This document shows positions 35,016 through 43,813 of a DNA stretch of 64,000 nt, piece by piece. Location of the stretch: contig NZ_JACHNH010000001.1 of assembly GCF_014205335.1 (NCBI RefSeq), positions 744,001 through 808,000 on the forward strand, given 5' to 3'. The position numbers were made by a program, and so were the translations under genes. The stretch comes from Amorphoplanes digitatis (GTDB lineage: Bacteria > Actinomycetota > Actinomycetes > Mycobacteriales > Micromonosporaceae). The notes beneath the pieces were generated by a model. The model did no database searches. It was not told the origin of the DNA and saw only the letters and a program-made list of their open reading frames with translations. Position 1 is the stretch's first letter. Each line of letters begins with the position of its first letter.

Positions 35016-36107
35016 ATGAGTACCGACCGGTTGTCGACGTTGCTCGAGGAGTACGCGCAGCTCGAGAAGCAGATGGAGGACCCCTCCATCCACTCCGACC
35101 AGGCGCTGGTGCGCCGGGTCGGTCGCCGCTTCGCCGAGCTGGCGCCGCTCTACGCCGCCAGCGCCGAGCTCGACGCCGCCCGCGCTGACCTGGCCGCGGC
35201 GAAGGAACTCGCCGCCGAGGACCCGTCCTTCGCCGGGGAGGTCGAGGCGGTCGCCGCGCTGCTCGCACCCCTGGAGGAGAAGCTCGGCGAGATGCTCATC
35301 CCGCGCGACCCGCACGACGCCAAGGACGTGATCGTCGAGATCAAGGCCGGCGAGGGCGGGCAGGAGTCGGCGCTGTTCGCGGGCGACCTGCTGCGGATGT
35401 ACACCCGTTACGCGGAGAAGCACGGCTGGGTCGTCGAGATCATCGACGTGCAGGATTCCGACCTGGGCGGCGTCAAGGACGTCTCGGTGGCGGTGAAGAC
35501 CAAGGGCGTGCCCGAGGGCGGCCACGGCGTCTGGTCCCGCCTCAAGTGGGAGGGCGGCGTGCACCGCGTGCAGCGGGTGCCGGTCACCGAGTCGCAGGGC
35601 CGCATCCACACCAGCGCCGCCGGCGTCCTGGTGCTGCCCGAGGCCGAGGACGTCGACGTGCACATCGAACCGGGCGACATCCGGGTCGACGTGTTCCGCT
35701 CCTCGGGGCCCGGCGGCCAGTCCGTCAACACCACCGACTCGGCCGTGCGCATCACCCACCTGCCGACCGGCACCGTGGTGAGCTGCCAGAACGAGAAGAG
35801 CCAGCTACAGAACCGCGAGTCGGCCATGCGCATCCTGCGCTCCCGGCTGCTCGCCATGGCGCAGGAGCAGGCCGACGCGGCCGCCTCCGACGCGCGCAAG
35901 CTCCAGGTGCGGACCGTGGACCGCTCGGAGCGGATCCGCACCTACAACTTCCCGCAGAACCGGATCAGCGACCACCGGATCGGCTACACCGCGTACAACC
36001 TGGATCTGGCGCTCGGCGGCGAGCTGGACGCGGTGCTGGACGCGCTCGCGGAGGCCGACCGGGCCGCCCGGCTGGCCGGCGGGACGGAGATCAGCCGACG
36101 TCCGTGA
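35016..36107 (+). CDS. prfA: Peptide chain release factor 1
   Basis: A 363-residue class I release factor that recognises UAA and UAG. AAGGAGG precedes ATG 35016. The codon-recognition region and the GGQ motif (233-235, in [17 protein letters not shown]) are intact; GGQ is the target of PrmC methylation, and prmC is encoded about 3 kb downstream. The last 17 bp overlap, tail to tail, with the PQQ-repeat gene on the other strand. Confidence 0.97.
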   Translation: MSTDRLSTLLEEYAQLEKQMEDPSIHSDQALVRRVGRRFAELAPLYAASAELDAARADLAAAKELAAEDPSFAGEVEAVAALLAPLEEKLGEMLIPRDPHDAKDVIVEIKAGEGGQESALFAGDLLRMYTRYAEKHGWVVEIIDVQDSDLGGVKDVSVAVKTKGVPEGGHGVWSRLKWEGGVHRVQRVPVTESQGRIHTSAAGVLVLPEAEDVDVHIEPGDIRVDVFRSSGPGGQSVNTTDSAVRITHLPTGTVVSCQNEKSQLQNRESAMRILRSRLLAMAQEQADAAASDARKLQVRTVDRSERIRTYNFPQNRISDHRIGYTAYNLDLALGGELDAVLDALAEADRAARLAGGTEISRRP

Positions 36108-37431
36108 CGGCCAGCCGGCCTTCCGGCGTCACGCAGGCCAGCAGGGTGCCCTCGTTCTGACAGCCGTACTCGACGACCGGCGGCATCGCGCCGATCAGCA
36201 GCACCTCGCCGGAGCGCGGGTCGAAGCGGCTCACCGCCACGAGCCCGGCCGGCTCCCGGGTGCGGGCCAGCAGGTACGGCGACGCCTCGATGGGGAAGTT
36301 CCACACCGGTGTCGCCAGGCCCAGGTCGACGATCCGCCGCCCCGTTGCCGCGTCGATGAGGTGGTGTCGTGTGCCGCTCTGGTCGTCGTCGACGAGCAAC
36401 TGCCCGCCGGCGAACGGGAAGGCGTTCGCCGAGCCGGGTATCCGCCAGCGCAGCTCGCCGGTGTCACGGTCGTACCCGGCCGTCTCGCCGGGGCCGTTGA
36501 CGCAGATCACCGGTCCGCAGCTGTAGAAGCCGCCGCCGACCTGGCCCGGCTCGATGTGCCAGAGTCGCCGCAGGGTCTCCGTGTCGTACGCGGTGATCGT
36601 CGTCTTCGCGCCGGCGTGTTCCACATAGAGGCGGTGCCCGTCGACGGTCACCGCCGAGTTCTGGGTGTCCGGGGCCGACCAGGGCAGCGTCGCCGCGGCC
36701 ACCCGCGAGCCGTCGGCGAGGTCGAACACCTCGACGTCGCCGTTCGGCGACGCGGTGACCAGGCGGTCGGCCCTGTCCTGGTACAGGCCCTCGGTCACCC
36801 AGTTCTCCAGGTCGTCGGCGGGCTTCGACCAGACCGTGCCGCCGTCCGAGAGCCGGACCACCCGCAACGTGCGGACCCGGCCGCCGTCGTCGCTCCAGTC
36901 CGCGAGCAGGGCCCGGTCGCCCGCGGCCACCGACAGCTCGCCGGACACGCGCCACAGCTGCCGCCCGGTGGCGGTGTCGACGGCGATCGTCTCCCGGCTG
37001 AACTCGCGGGAGACCTCCTGGCCGTCCGGGTCCTTGAGGAGCGCGGTCGAGTAGGCGGCCGGTAACAGCAGGACCCCCGCCTGGACCGGGCCGAGCCACT
37101 TGGGGTCACCGAGGCTCGAGTTCGACCAGCGCACCGCCCCGGTGCTCAGGTCGTACGCGGTGAGCCGGGTGTCGCCGGACTGGCTGAGCAGGTAGACGGC
37201 GTCGCCGTCGACCGTGAACATGTCGGCGCCGTCGCGGTACGGGGTGCTCCAGAGCTGTTCCGGCGCGTGCGGGTCGGGCCGCGCCGAGCCGGTGACGGTG
37301 AGCGCGCAGAGGACCGCCACGGCGGCGACAAGCATCCGCCGGAGCTCCGAGCGGCGCAGCCGTCGCCGCACACGATCGGCCGGCGGCTGGTCGCCGCCGT
37401 CGGTGACGAGCCCCAGCTCGATGACGGTCAT
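36091..37431 (-). CDS. PQQ-like beta-propeller repeat protein, membrane-anchored
   Basis: A 446-residue protein with a basic N-terminus, one membrane segment (about 33-50), and then about seven beta-propeller blades with repeated 'Y-D-x-x-T-G-x-x-x-W' type motifs (for example [36 protein letters not shown]). It is an extracytoplasmic propeller with no catalytic signature, probably a binding or scaffold protein. Its 3' end overlaps prfA by 17 bp. It is an insertion relative to the usual prfA-prmC order. Confidence 0.88.
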   Translation of the reverse strand: MTVIELGLVTDGGDQPPADRVRRRLRRSELRRMLVAAVAVLCALTVTGSARPDPHAPEQLWSTPYRDGADMFTVDGDAVYLLSQSGDTRLTAYDLSTGAVRWSNSSLGDPKWLGPVQAGVLLLPAAYSTALLKDPDGQEVSREFSRETIAVDTATGRQLWRVSGELSVAAGDRALLADWSDDGGRVRTLRVVRLSDGGTVWSKPADDLENWVTEGLYQDRADRLVTASPNGDVEVFDLADGSRVAAATLPWSAPDTQNSAVTVDGHRLYVEHAGAKTTITAYDTETLRRLWHIEPGQVGGGFYSCGPVICVNGPGETAGYDRDTGELRWRIPGSANAFPFAGGQLLVDDDQSGTRHHLIDAATGRRIVDLGLATPVWNFPIEASPYLLARTREPAGLVAVSRFDPRSGEVLLIGAMPPVVEYGCQNEGTLLACVTPEGRLAVTDVG

Positions 37432-37457
37432 GGGCCGAGCGTATGTCCTCCGGCCGC

Positions 37458-38963
37458 CTAGGCGGGGGTGCGGTTCGAGGCCGCCGTCGCCAGGGCGGCG
37501 CTGAGGCTGCGCCCGTTTGCGCCGACCTCGGACCAGCCCGCGGCCAGGCCGATCGGGGTGCCGGGCACCAGAACCTGCCAGTTCTCCCCGGCGGCCGCGG
37601 CGCTGATCCGCCGGGAGACCTCGGCCGCCTGGTTCGGGCCCGCGCCGGGCAGCAGCACCACGAACTCGTCGCCGGCGAAGCGGGCCACGAAGTCGCCGCG
37701 GCGCATGACCCGGTTGAGCACGCCGGCGATGCGTTGCAGCACCAGGTCGCCGCAGTGCCGGCCGTGCCGCGCGTTGACCGCGGTGAAGCCGACCAGGTCG
37801 CAGACGCCGATCGCGGCGCGCTCGCCGCGGGCCAGCATCGCCGCGACGTAGCGCTCGAGCTGGCGGCGGTTGGGCAGGCCGGTGAGCGGGTCGGTGAGCG
37901 TCTCGTCGCCGTAGCGGCCCACGTCGCGCTGGGTCTCCTGGGCGTCGAGGCGGGCGGCGACCCCGTCCAGGTAGCCGTCCCGGAGCCGGTCGATGCGCTG
38001 GGCGGCGAGGCGGAACGCGTGCCGGTCGGCGATGTGCGCGGCCTCGTGGTCGCCGGCCGAGGCGTAGCAGATGCTGCGCAGCCGGGCCGGCTCGGAGGGC
38101 CCGAGGATCTCCTGGGAGACGGGCACGGCGTCGAGTTTGCGCAGCGCGTCGCCGGGCCGGTCGGCGGCGATGTCGAGGCACACCGTGCCGAGATGCCGCA
38201 GGTCGCGGGAGCGGACGCTGTCGCCGCCGCCGGTCAGCAGCGCGGCGACGTCGGTCTCGGTGCACTCGCCGAGTGCCGCGCGGCGGGCGAGCGCGTAGCC
38301 GTACACGGGGCGGCTGCTCGGGCGCAGGCGCACATCGGCGCCGGTGGCGACGTAGCGGGTCAGCTCCGCGTCGATGTCGCGGAGCACCCGCAGGCAGCCG
38401 TCGGTGTCGCCCTGGTGGTCCAGCGAGACCGCGTTGCGCAGCCGGATGCCCGGCGCGGCGAAGACCTCGCTCGCCATGCCGGCCGCCGCGCCGACCTGGC
38501 GGGCCTGCTCGATGGCGGTCAGCGCGTGGCCGTGGAATCCGAGGTAGCTGTAGGCCATTGCCAGGTCGTGCCAGCCCCACGCCGTCTCGGTGTCGCCCTC
38601 GACCACCGCGGCCAGCGCCCGCGAGGCCTGCACGAGGTGGGTGACGCCCCGGTCGAGTGCGCCCTGAAGGTAGGCGCCGAGGGCGGCGAAGGCGTGCATC
38701 TGGCCGCGCAGGTAGGGGTCCGAGGTGTCCCGGACGGCGTTGCTGGCCACCATCATCGCGGTGGCGAGCTCGGCGACGCGGCCCAGGTTGATGAGCGCGC
38801 CGAAGCGCTGGACGAGCGCGTACGCCCGGGTGAGCGGGTCGGCGGTGGTGGCGAGCACCTTGTCGAGGATCGCCAGCGCTTCCGCGGAGCGACCGCCCTG
38901 CTGGAGCTCGCCGGCGTTGGCCAGTTCGTCGACTGAATCCGGGAGCTGGTCCAACCACGTCAT
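37458..38963 (-). CDS. Helical-repeat (TPR-like) GGDEF-domain protein
   Basis: A 501-residue cytoplasmic protein. Residues about 1-325 are helical repeats of TPR type, including AFAALGAYLQGALDRGV and DLAMAYSYLGFHGHAL. Residues about 345-495 form a GGDEF domain starting DPLTGLPNRRQLERYV. The signature is AGDEF (in RFAGDEFVVLL), with Ala in the first position, and the RxxD inhibitory site (RRGD) precedes it. AGDEF variants can still be active diguanylate cyclases, so c-di-GMP synthesis is likely but not certain. The start ATG 38963 is the first good one; the frame is open further upstream into prmC antisense. Confidence 0.88.
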   Translation of the reverse strand: MTWLDQLPDSVDELANAGELQQGGRSAEALAILDKVLATTADPLTRAYALVQRFGALINLGRVAELATAMMVASNAVRDTSDPYLRGQMHAFAALGAYLQGALDRGVTHLVQASRALAAVVEGDTETAWGWHDLAMAYSYLGFHGHALTAIEQARQVGAAAGMASEVFAAPGIRLRNAVSLDHQGDTDGCLRVLRDIDAELTRYVATGADVRLRPSSRPVYGYALARRAALGECTETDVAALLTGGGDSVRSRDLRHLGTVCLDIAADRPGDALRKLDAVPVSQEILGPSEPARLRSICYASAGDHEAAHIADRHAFRLAAQRIDRLRDGYLDGVAARLDAQETQRDVGRYGDETLTDPLTGLPNRRQLERYVAAMLARGERAAIGVCDLVGFTAVNARHGRHCGDLVLQRIAGVLNRVMRRGDFVARFAGDEFVVLLPGAGPNQAAEVSRRISAAAAGENWQVLVPGTPIGLAAGWSEVGANGRSLSAALATAASNRTPA

Positions 38964-39062
38964 GGTGTTGCCATGGCCATCCAGGCCCCTCCTGCCGACG
39001 TCGTTCGTCGATGGGGTGACCCGGCCGGTCACCTTCGAGATACGACGTTCCATGATTATGCC

Positions 39063-39938
39063 GTGACGCCGACGCACGAACACCCCTCCGATGGGACGGA
39101 ACGGGCGCGGTTGGCGCCGGCGCTCGCGCGGGCGGCCGCGCGGCTGGCCGAGGCGGGCGTCGCGTCGCCCCGCGTCGACGCCGAACTGCTCGCCGCGCAC
39201 GCGCTCGGCGTCGGCCGCGGTCGACTGCTGTTGATCGACACCGTGCGCGGGAACGAGCTGCGCCGATTCACCGAGCTCGTCGAGGAACGGGCACGCCGGA
39301 TCCCGTTGCAGCACCTGCTCGGCACGGCGGCGTTCCGCCATCTCGAGCTCGAGGTCGGCGACGGCGTCTTCGTGCCGCGGCCCGAGACCGAGCTGCTGGC
39401 CGGCTGGGGCGTCGAGCGCACCGCGCCGGGCGCGACGGTGGTCGATCTGTGCAGCGGCACCGGCGCGATCGCACTCTCCATCGCGGACGAGGCCGAGCCG
39501 GGGCTGGTCATCGCGGTGGAACGCGCGCCGGCGGCGCTCGAATACCTGCGCCGGAACGCGGCGGCGTTCGGCGTGGTGCGGGTCGTCGAGGGCGACGTCA
39601 CCGACCCCGGCCTGCTCGCGGAGTACCGGGGCCGGGTCGACGTGCTGCTCTGCAACCCGCCGTACGTGCCGGACGGCACCGCCGTGCCCGCCGAGGTCGC
39701 CGAGCACGACCCGGCGGAGGCGGTCTTCGGCGGCGCCGACGGCCTCGCGGTGATCCGGCCGGTGATCGCCCTGGCCGCGTCCCTGCTGCGGCCCGGCGGC
39801 ACGGTCGGCATCGAGCACGACGACGTGCACGGCGCCGAGGTTCCCGGCCTGGTACGCGCGGACGGAAGGTTCGCCGACGTCGTCGCGCACCGCGATCTGG
39901 CGGGCCGCCCGAGATTCGCGACGGCACGGCGCAGATAG
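39063..39938 (+). CDS. prmC: Release factor glutamine methyltransferase
   Basis: A 291-residue SAM-dependent enzyme that methylates the Gln of the GGQ motif in RF1 and RF2. The N-terminal helical domain contains ARAAARLAEAGVASPRVDAE. The methyltransferase core has VVDLCSGTGAIALSIA near 124-139 and the catalytic NPPY motif in LLCNPPYVP near 196-204. GTG 39063 is preferred because it gives the normal family N-terminus; ATG 38973 would add 30 weakly coding residues. Confidence 0.93.
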   Translation: MTPTHEHPSDGTERARLAPALARAAARLAEAGVASPRVDAELLAAHALGVGRGRLLLIDTVRGNELRRFTELVEERARRIPLQHLLGTAAFRHLELEVGDGVFVPRPETELLAGWGVERTAPGATVVDLCSGTGAIALSIADEAEPGLVIAVERAPAALEYLRRNAAAFGVVRVVEGDVTDPGLLAEYRGRVDVLLCNPPYVPDGTAVPAEVAEHDPAEAVFGGADGLAVIRPVIALAASLLRPGGTVGIEHDDVHGAEVPGLVRADGRFADVVAHRDLAGRPRFATARRR

Positions 39939-39972
39939 GGAACGTGACCCGCGCCATGGCACACTGCAACCT

Positions 39973-40617
39973 GTGATGCTCTACGACTGCCGTACCGTCG
40001 CCGACCGGGATCGCGGCATCGCCGCGGCCGTCGAGGCGGTCAAGAGCGGTGAGCTTGCCGTCTTCCCCACCGACACCGTCTACGGCGTCGGCGCGGACGC
40101 GTTCACCGCGCACGCCGTCAACGCCCTCCAGAACGCGCGCGGCACGGACCGCCGGGTGCCGCCCGTGCTGGTCGGCTCGCGGCACACGCTCGACGGGCTG
40201 GTCTACTCGCTGCCGAAGGCCGCCCGCGAACTGGCCGACGCGTTCTGGCCGGGCGCGCTGACGATCGTCGTCGAGCATTCGCCGAGCCTCCAGTGGGACC
40301 TGGGCGACACCGGCGGGGTGGTGGCGGTCCGGATGCCGCTGCACCCAGTGGCGCTCGAGGTGCTGCGGGAGGTCGGCCCGATGGCCGTCACCACGGCCAA
40401 CAAGATCGGCCAGTCGGCGCCGACCACCGCCGAGGAGGCCCGCGACCAGCTGGAGTACGCGGTCCGGGTCTACCTCGAGGCCGGCCCGGCCGCCGACCCG
40501 GCGCCCAGCACGATCGTCGACGTGACCGGCGACGAGCCCCGGGTGCTGCGCGAGGGCGCCATCCCGTTCGAGAAGCTGCGTGAGGTCGTGCCCGGCATCC
40601 TGGCCGTGGGAGCCTGA
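39973..40617 (+). CDS. tsaC: L-threonylcarbamoyladenylate synthase (TsaC type)
   Basis: A 214-residue YrdC-domain enzyme that makes threonylcarbamoyl-AMP from Thr, bicarbonate and ATP for the tRNA t6A modification. Conserved segments include LAVFPTDTVYGVGADA near 28-43, FWPGALTIVVE near 92-102 and TTANKIGQSAPTTAEE near 139-154. The start is GTG 39973 (ATG 39976 next to it). A CACACT box 7 nt upstream may be a leaderless -10. It is followed 2 nt later by the phosphatase gene. A second, longer family member lies 700 bp downstream. Confidence 0.93.
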   Translation: MMLYDCRTVADRDRGIAAAVEAVKSGELAVFPTDTVYGVGADAFTAHAVNALQNARGTDRRVPPVLVGSRHTLDGLVYSLPKAARELADAFWPGALTIVVEHSPSLQWDLGDTGGVVAVRMPLHPVALEVLREVGPMAVTTANKIGQSAPTTAEEARDQLEYAVRVYLEAGPAADPAPSTIVDVTGDEPRVLREGAIPFEKLREVVPGILAVGA

Positions 40618-40619
40618 CG

Positions 40620-41243
40620 ATGCCGTTCACGGTCCTGCACGTGTGCATGGGCAACATCTGCCGTTCCCCGATGGCCGAGCGGCTGCTCGTGCTCGCCGCG
40701 GCGCAGCGGCTGGCCAAGACCGCGCCCGAGGCGGAGCTGGGCGACCTGCTGCGCAGCGCCAGCGCGGGTACGGGCGGCTGGCACGAGGGCGAGGAGATGA
40801 ACCCGCCCGCGGCCCGGCAGATCACCCTCCGCGGCGGCAGCACCGACGGCTTCACGGCCCGCAAGCTGACGAGCGCGCAGCTCGACGACGCCGACCTGAT
40901 CCTCACCGCCACCGCCGACCAGAGCGACTACGTGCACGCGCTGGTGCCCGGCGCGGCGGCCCGCACGTTCGTGCTCGGCCACCTCGCCCGCCTGCTGCGC
41001 GAGCTTGACCTCTCGGCGCTGCCGCCGGCCGGCGCGGACGCCGCCGCGTTCGCGGCCCGGGCCGCCGCCCTGGTCGCCGCCGCCGATCGCCGCCGCGGCG
41101 AGACCGAGCCGGTGCCCGGCGACGACCTGGACGATCCGTGGGGCCGGGGCGACCAGACCTTCCAGCGCATCGCCGACGACATCGACGAGTCGCTGTACGC
41201 GCTCGTGGACGCCCTGCTGCCGACCGCGCCGAGGCCCGCGTGA
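40620..41243 (+). CDS. Low-molecular-weight protein-tyrosine phosphatase family protein
   Basis: A 207-residue protein with the catalytic P-loop CMGNICRS at 9-16 (C-x5-R-S) and the general-acid Asp in DDPWGRG near 169-175. At 207 residues it is longer than classic 150-160-residue enzymes because of an insert near 100-160. It may dephosphorylate protein tyrosine or low-molecular arginine/tyrosine phosphosites in envelope or capsule control. It is coupled to tsaC (2-nt gap). Confidence 0.9.
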   Translation: MPFTVLHVCMGNICRSPMAERLLVLAAAQRLAKTAPEAELGDLLRSASAGTGGWHEGEEMNPPAARQITLRGGSTDGFTARKLTSAQLDDADLILTATADQSDYVHALVPGAAARTFVLGHLARLLRELDLSALPPAGADAAAFAARAAALVAAADRRRGETEPVPGDDLDDPWGRGDQTFQRIADDIDESLYALVDALLPTAPRPA

Positions 41244-41247
41244 CGAT

Positions 41248-41339
41248 TGAGCCTTTTTCAACGTGGCCCGGGCGGCAGCGCCCGGCGGAGGTCGATGGCC
41301 CGGATACCGCTGGCCCGAGGGCAGGTTGAAAATTGCTCA
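41248..41339. repeat. 92-bp element with about 27-bp terminal inverted repeats
   Basis: The left end TGAGCCTTTTTCAACGTGG (from 41248) matches the complement of the right end (ending TTGAAAATTGCTCA at 41339) at about 22 of 27 positions. A 7-bp inner hairpin (CCGGGCG/CGCCCGG, about 41268-41285) lies just inside. The TTG at 41333-41335 inside the right arm is the only good start for the following gene. It could be a small non-autonomous mobile element, a genus-specific palindromic repeat or a terminator. Confidence 0.6.
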
Positions 41340-42295
41340 TAGTTGAACCGGACGCCGACGGCCTGGGCCGGGCGGTGGAGCTGCTGCGCCAGGAGTCGGT
41401 GGTCGCGTTCCCCACTGAGACGGTCTACGGCCTCGGTGCGCACGCCTTCTCGGAGAAGGCGATCGCGGAGGTCTACCGCCTCAAGAACCGCCCGTCGTGG
41501 AACCCGCTGATCGTGCACGTGTCCGGCGTGGCGGAGGCCCGCGGACTCGCCGAGCGGTGGCCGGACGCGGCGAACGAGCTGGCGGCACAGTTCTGGCCCG
41601 GCCCGCTGACCCTGGTGGTGGAGCGGGCCCGGCACCTGGGCGCGGTCGGTCCGCGGCTCGAGACGATCGCGCTCCGGGTGCCGGCGCACGAGGTCGCGCT
41701 GAAGCTGCTGGAGGCCTCGGGGCTGCCGCTCGCCGCGCCCAGCGCGAACCGCTCGGAGGGCATCTCGCCGACGACGGCCGAGCACGTGCTGCGCGGCCTG
41801 CCCGACGTCCCGCTCATCCTGGACGGCGGCCCGGCCTCGCTGGGTATCGAGTCGACAGTCCTCGACCTGACCGGTGAGACGCCGAAGCTGCTGCGCCCGG
41901 GCGCGCTCGGCCTGCGGGAGCTGCGCGAGGTGACCGGCGCGATCGCGCTGCCGGACGAGGTCGTTGACGGCGCGATGCGCTCCTCGCCCGGCATGGGTGC
42001 CCGGCACTACGCGCCGAAGGCGACCGTGATCCTCGCGAAGGACGTGCGCGAGGTGGAGCACGGCGACCTGGCCGGCCCGGTGGCGGTGCTCAGCTACGAG
42101 AGCGTCGAGGACTTCTCGGACGAGCTCGTCGCCGAGGTGCTCAGCGTGGATCCGCGCGAGTACGCGGCCGACCTTTACGCGGCCCTGCACCGCCTGGACG
42201 ACGCCGGGGTCGCCACGATCATCGTCCAGGCCCCGCCGGAGACCGAGGAATGGCTGGCCGTGCGGGACCGGCTGCGCCGGGCGGCCGCGTCGTAG
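41333..42295 (+). CDS. Sua5-type L-threonylcarbamoyladenylate synthase (long form)
   Basis: A 320-residue protein with an N-terminal YrdC domain (VVAFPTETVYGLGAHAFS near 23-40, KNRPSWNPLIVHV near 51-63, APSANRSEGISPTTAEHV near 137-154) and a C-terminal Sua5 domain after a linker with SSPGMGARHYAPKA near 222-235. The same t6A reaction as TsaC is expected. The TTG 41333 start lies in the right arm of an inverted repeat. Its 3' end overlaps the convergent SDR gene by 77 bp. Having both a short TsaC and a long Sua5 within 2.5 kb is unusual. Confidence 0.93.
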   Translation: MLIVEPDADGLGRAVELLRQESVVAFPTETVYGLGAHAFSEKAIAEVYRLKNRPSWNPLIVHVSGVAEARGLAERWPDAANELAAQFWPGPLTLVVERARHLGAVGPRLETIALRVPAHEVALKLLEASGLPLAAPSANRSEGISPTTAEHVLRGLPDVPLILDGGPASLGIESTVLDLTGETPKLLRPGALGLRELREVTGAIALPDEVVDGAMRSSPGMGARHYAPKATVILAKDVREVEHGDLAGPVAVLSYESVEDFSDELVAEVLSVDPREYAADLYAALHRLDDAGVATIIVQAPPETEEWLAVRDRLRRAAAS

Positions 42296-43733
42296 CGCCC
42301 AGCGCGATGTTGCGGGCCATGCCGCTGAAGATGATCCCGTGGAACGGCAGCACGCTCGCCCAGTAGGCGTGCCCGGCCAGCCCGCGCGGCACGAAGATGG
42401 CCCGCTGCCGGTAGACGCTGGTCCCATCGGGCCCGGGCTCCGCGGACATCTCCAGCCAGGCCCGGCCCGGCACCCGCATCTCGGCCCGCAGCCGCAGCAG
42501 CTCGCCCGGCCTGATCTCCTCGACCCGCCACCAGTCCAGCGCCTCGCCGACGTAGAGGTGGTTCCGGTCGCGGCGGCCGCGGCGCAGGCCAACGCCGCCG
42601 ACCAGCCGGTCCAGCCAGCCGCGTACGGACCAGGCGAGCGGGGACGAATACCAGCCGTTCTCGCCGCCGACCCCCTCGATCACCCGCCACAGTGCGTGCG
42701 GTGGCGCCTCGACCGGGTGGGTGCGCTCGTCGACGTAGACGCTGCCGCCGGACCAGTCCGGATCGCTGGGCAGGGGTTCCGCGGCCGCGTCCCGGCCGGC
42801 CGCGTTCGACCACCGGGTCTCGACGTTCGCGTCGCGGATCTTGCCGAGGGCGAGCCGGACGGCCTCGTCGAAGCCGAGCAGGCCGTGGGCCGGCACGTAC
42901 CGGGCGATGTCGTTCTCCCGGGCGAAGGCCTCGTGGATCAGGCTGCCGACCAGCGGCCGGGCGATCGAATTCGGTACGGGCGTGACAAGGCCGACCCAGT
43001 GCGACGACAGCCAGGGGCTCAGTGGGCGCACCGGCACGATGACCCGCCTGGGCAGCCCGGCGACGCGTGCGTACCGGTGCATCATCTCCAGGTAGGTCAG
43101 GACGTCCGTGCCGCCGATGTCGAAGCCGCGGTTGACGTCTCCCGGCAGCGTGGCGCAGCCGATCAGGTAGCGCAGCACGTCGCGCACGGCGATCGGCTGG
43201 ATCCGGTTACGCACCCAGCGTGGGGTGACCATCACCGGCAGCCGCTCGGTCAGGTAGCGCAGCATCTCGAAGGAGGCCGAGCCCGAGCCGATGATCACCG
43301 GCGCCCGCAGCACCGCCGTCGGCACCCCGCTGTCCAGCAGGATCCGCGCGACCTCCGCGCGGGAGCGCAGGTGCGCCGACGGATGCTCGTCGGCGGGCGG
43401 CTCGGGCCCGCCCAGGTAGACGATCCGGGACACCCCGGCGGCCCGGGCCGCCGCCGCGAAGTTGACGGCCGCCTCCCGGTCCAGGCGCTCGAAGTCGGGC
43501 CGGCCCAGCGAGTGCATCAGGAAGTAGGCCACCTCGACGCCGTCGAACGCGGCCGGCAGGGTGCCGGGGTCGGACAGGTCGCCCTCGACGATCTCGACCC
43601 GGCCGGCCCAGGGCACGTCCCGCAGGCGTGCGGCGCTGCGCGAGAGGCAGCGGACGGAGTGGCCCGCGTCCAGCAGCCGAGGTGCCAGCCGCCCGCCGAT
43701 ATAGCCGGTCGCGCCGGTGACCAGACAATGCAT
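42219..43733 (-). CDS. SDR/NmrA-type protein with DUF2867 domain
   Basis: A 504-residue protein. The N-terminal extended SDR/NmrA Rossmann domain has the NAD(P) loop VTGATGYIGGRLAP at 5-18 and VAYFLMHSLG near 72-81, and covers about 1-300. The C-terminal DUF2867 (SRPBCC-like) domain spans about 330-475 and ends with FHGIIFSGMARNIAL. Members are putative NAD(P)-binding oxidoreductases with a ligand-binding cavity; substrate unknown. The start ATG 43733 is divergent from glyA. The last 25 codons overlap sua5 antisense. Confidence 0.88.
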   Translation of the reverse strand: MHCLVTGATGYIGGRLAPRLLDAGHSVRCLSRSAARLRDVPWAGRVEIVEGDLSDPGTLPAAFDGVEVAYFLMHSLGRPDFERLDREAAVNFAAAARAAGVSRIVYLGGPEPPADEHPSAHLRSRAEVARILLDSGVPTAVLRAPVIIGSGSASFEMLRYLTERLPVMVTPRWVRNRIQPIAVRDVLRYLIGCATLPGDVNRGFDIGGTDVLTYLEMMHRYARVAGLPRRVIVPVRPLSPWLSSHWVGLVTPVPNSIARPLVGSLIHEAFARENDIARYVPAHGLLGFDEAVRLALGKIRDANVETRWSNAAGRDAAAEPLPSDPDWSGGSVYVDERTHPVEAPPHALWRVIEGVGGENGWYSSPLAWSVRGWLDRLVGGVGLRRGRRDRNHLYVGEALDWWRVEEIRPGELLRLRAEMRVPGRAWLEMSAEPGPDGTSVYRQRAIFVPRGLAGHAYWASVLPFHGIIFSGMARNIALGATTRPPGAAGPARPAIPRSPAGPGR

Positions 43734-43770
43734 AACCCCACTGTGCCCGCAGGCAGGGCCCAATAAGCCA

Positions 43771-43776
43771 TATGCT
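43771..43776 (+). promoter_or_regulatory. -10 element for glyA
   Basis: TATGCT matches TANNNT well and would start transcription near 43783. This rules out ATG 43772 and supports ATG 43814 as the glyA start. No clear -35 was seen. Confidence 0.5.
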
Positions 43777-43813
43777 CGAATCCGGCAGCGTCGCCGACGT
43801 GAGGGAGCGCGCC

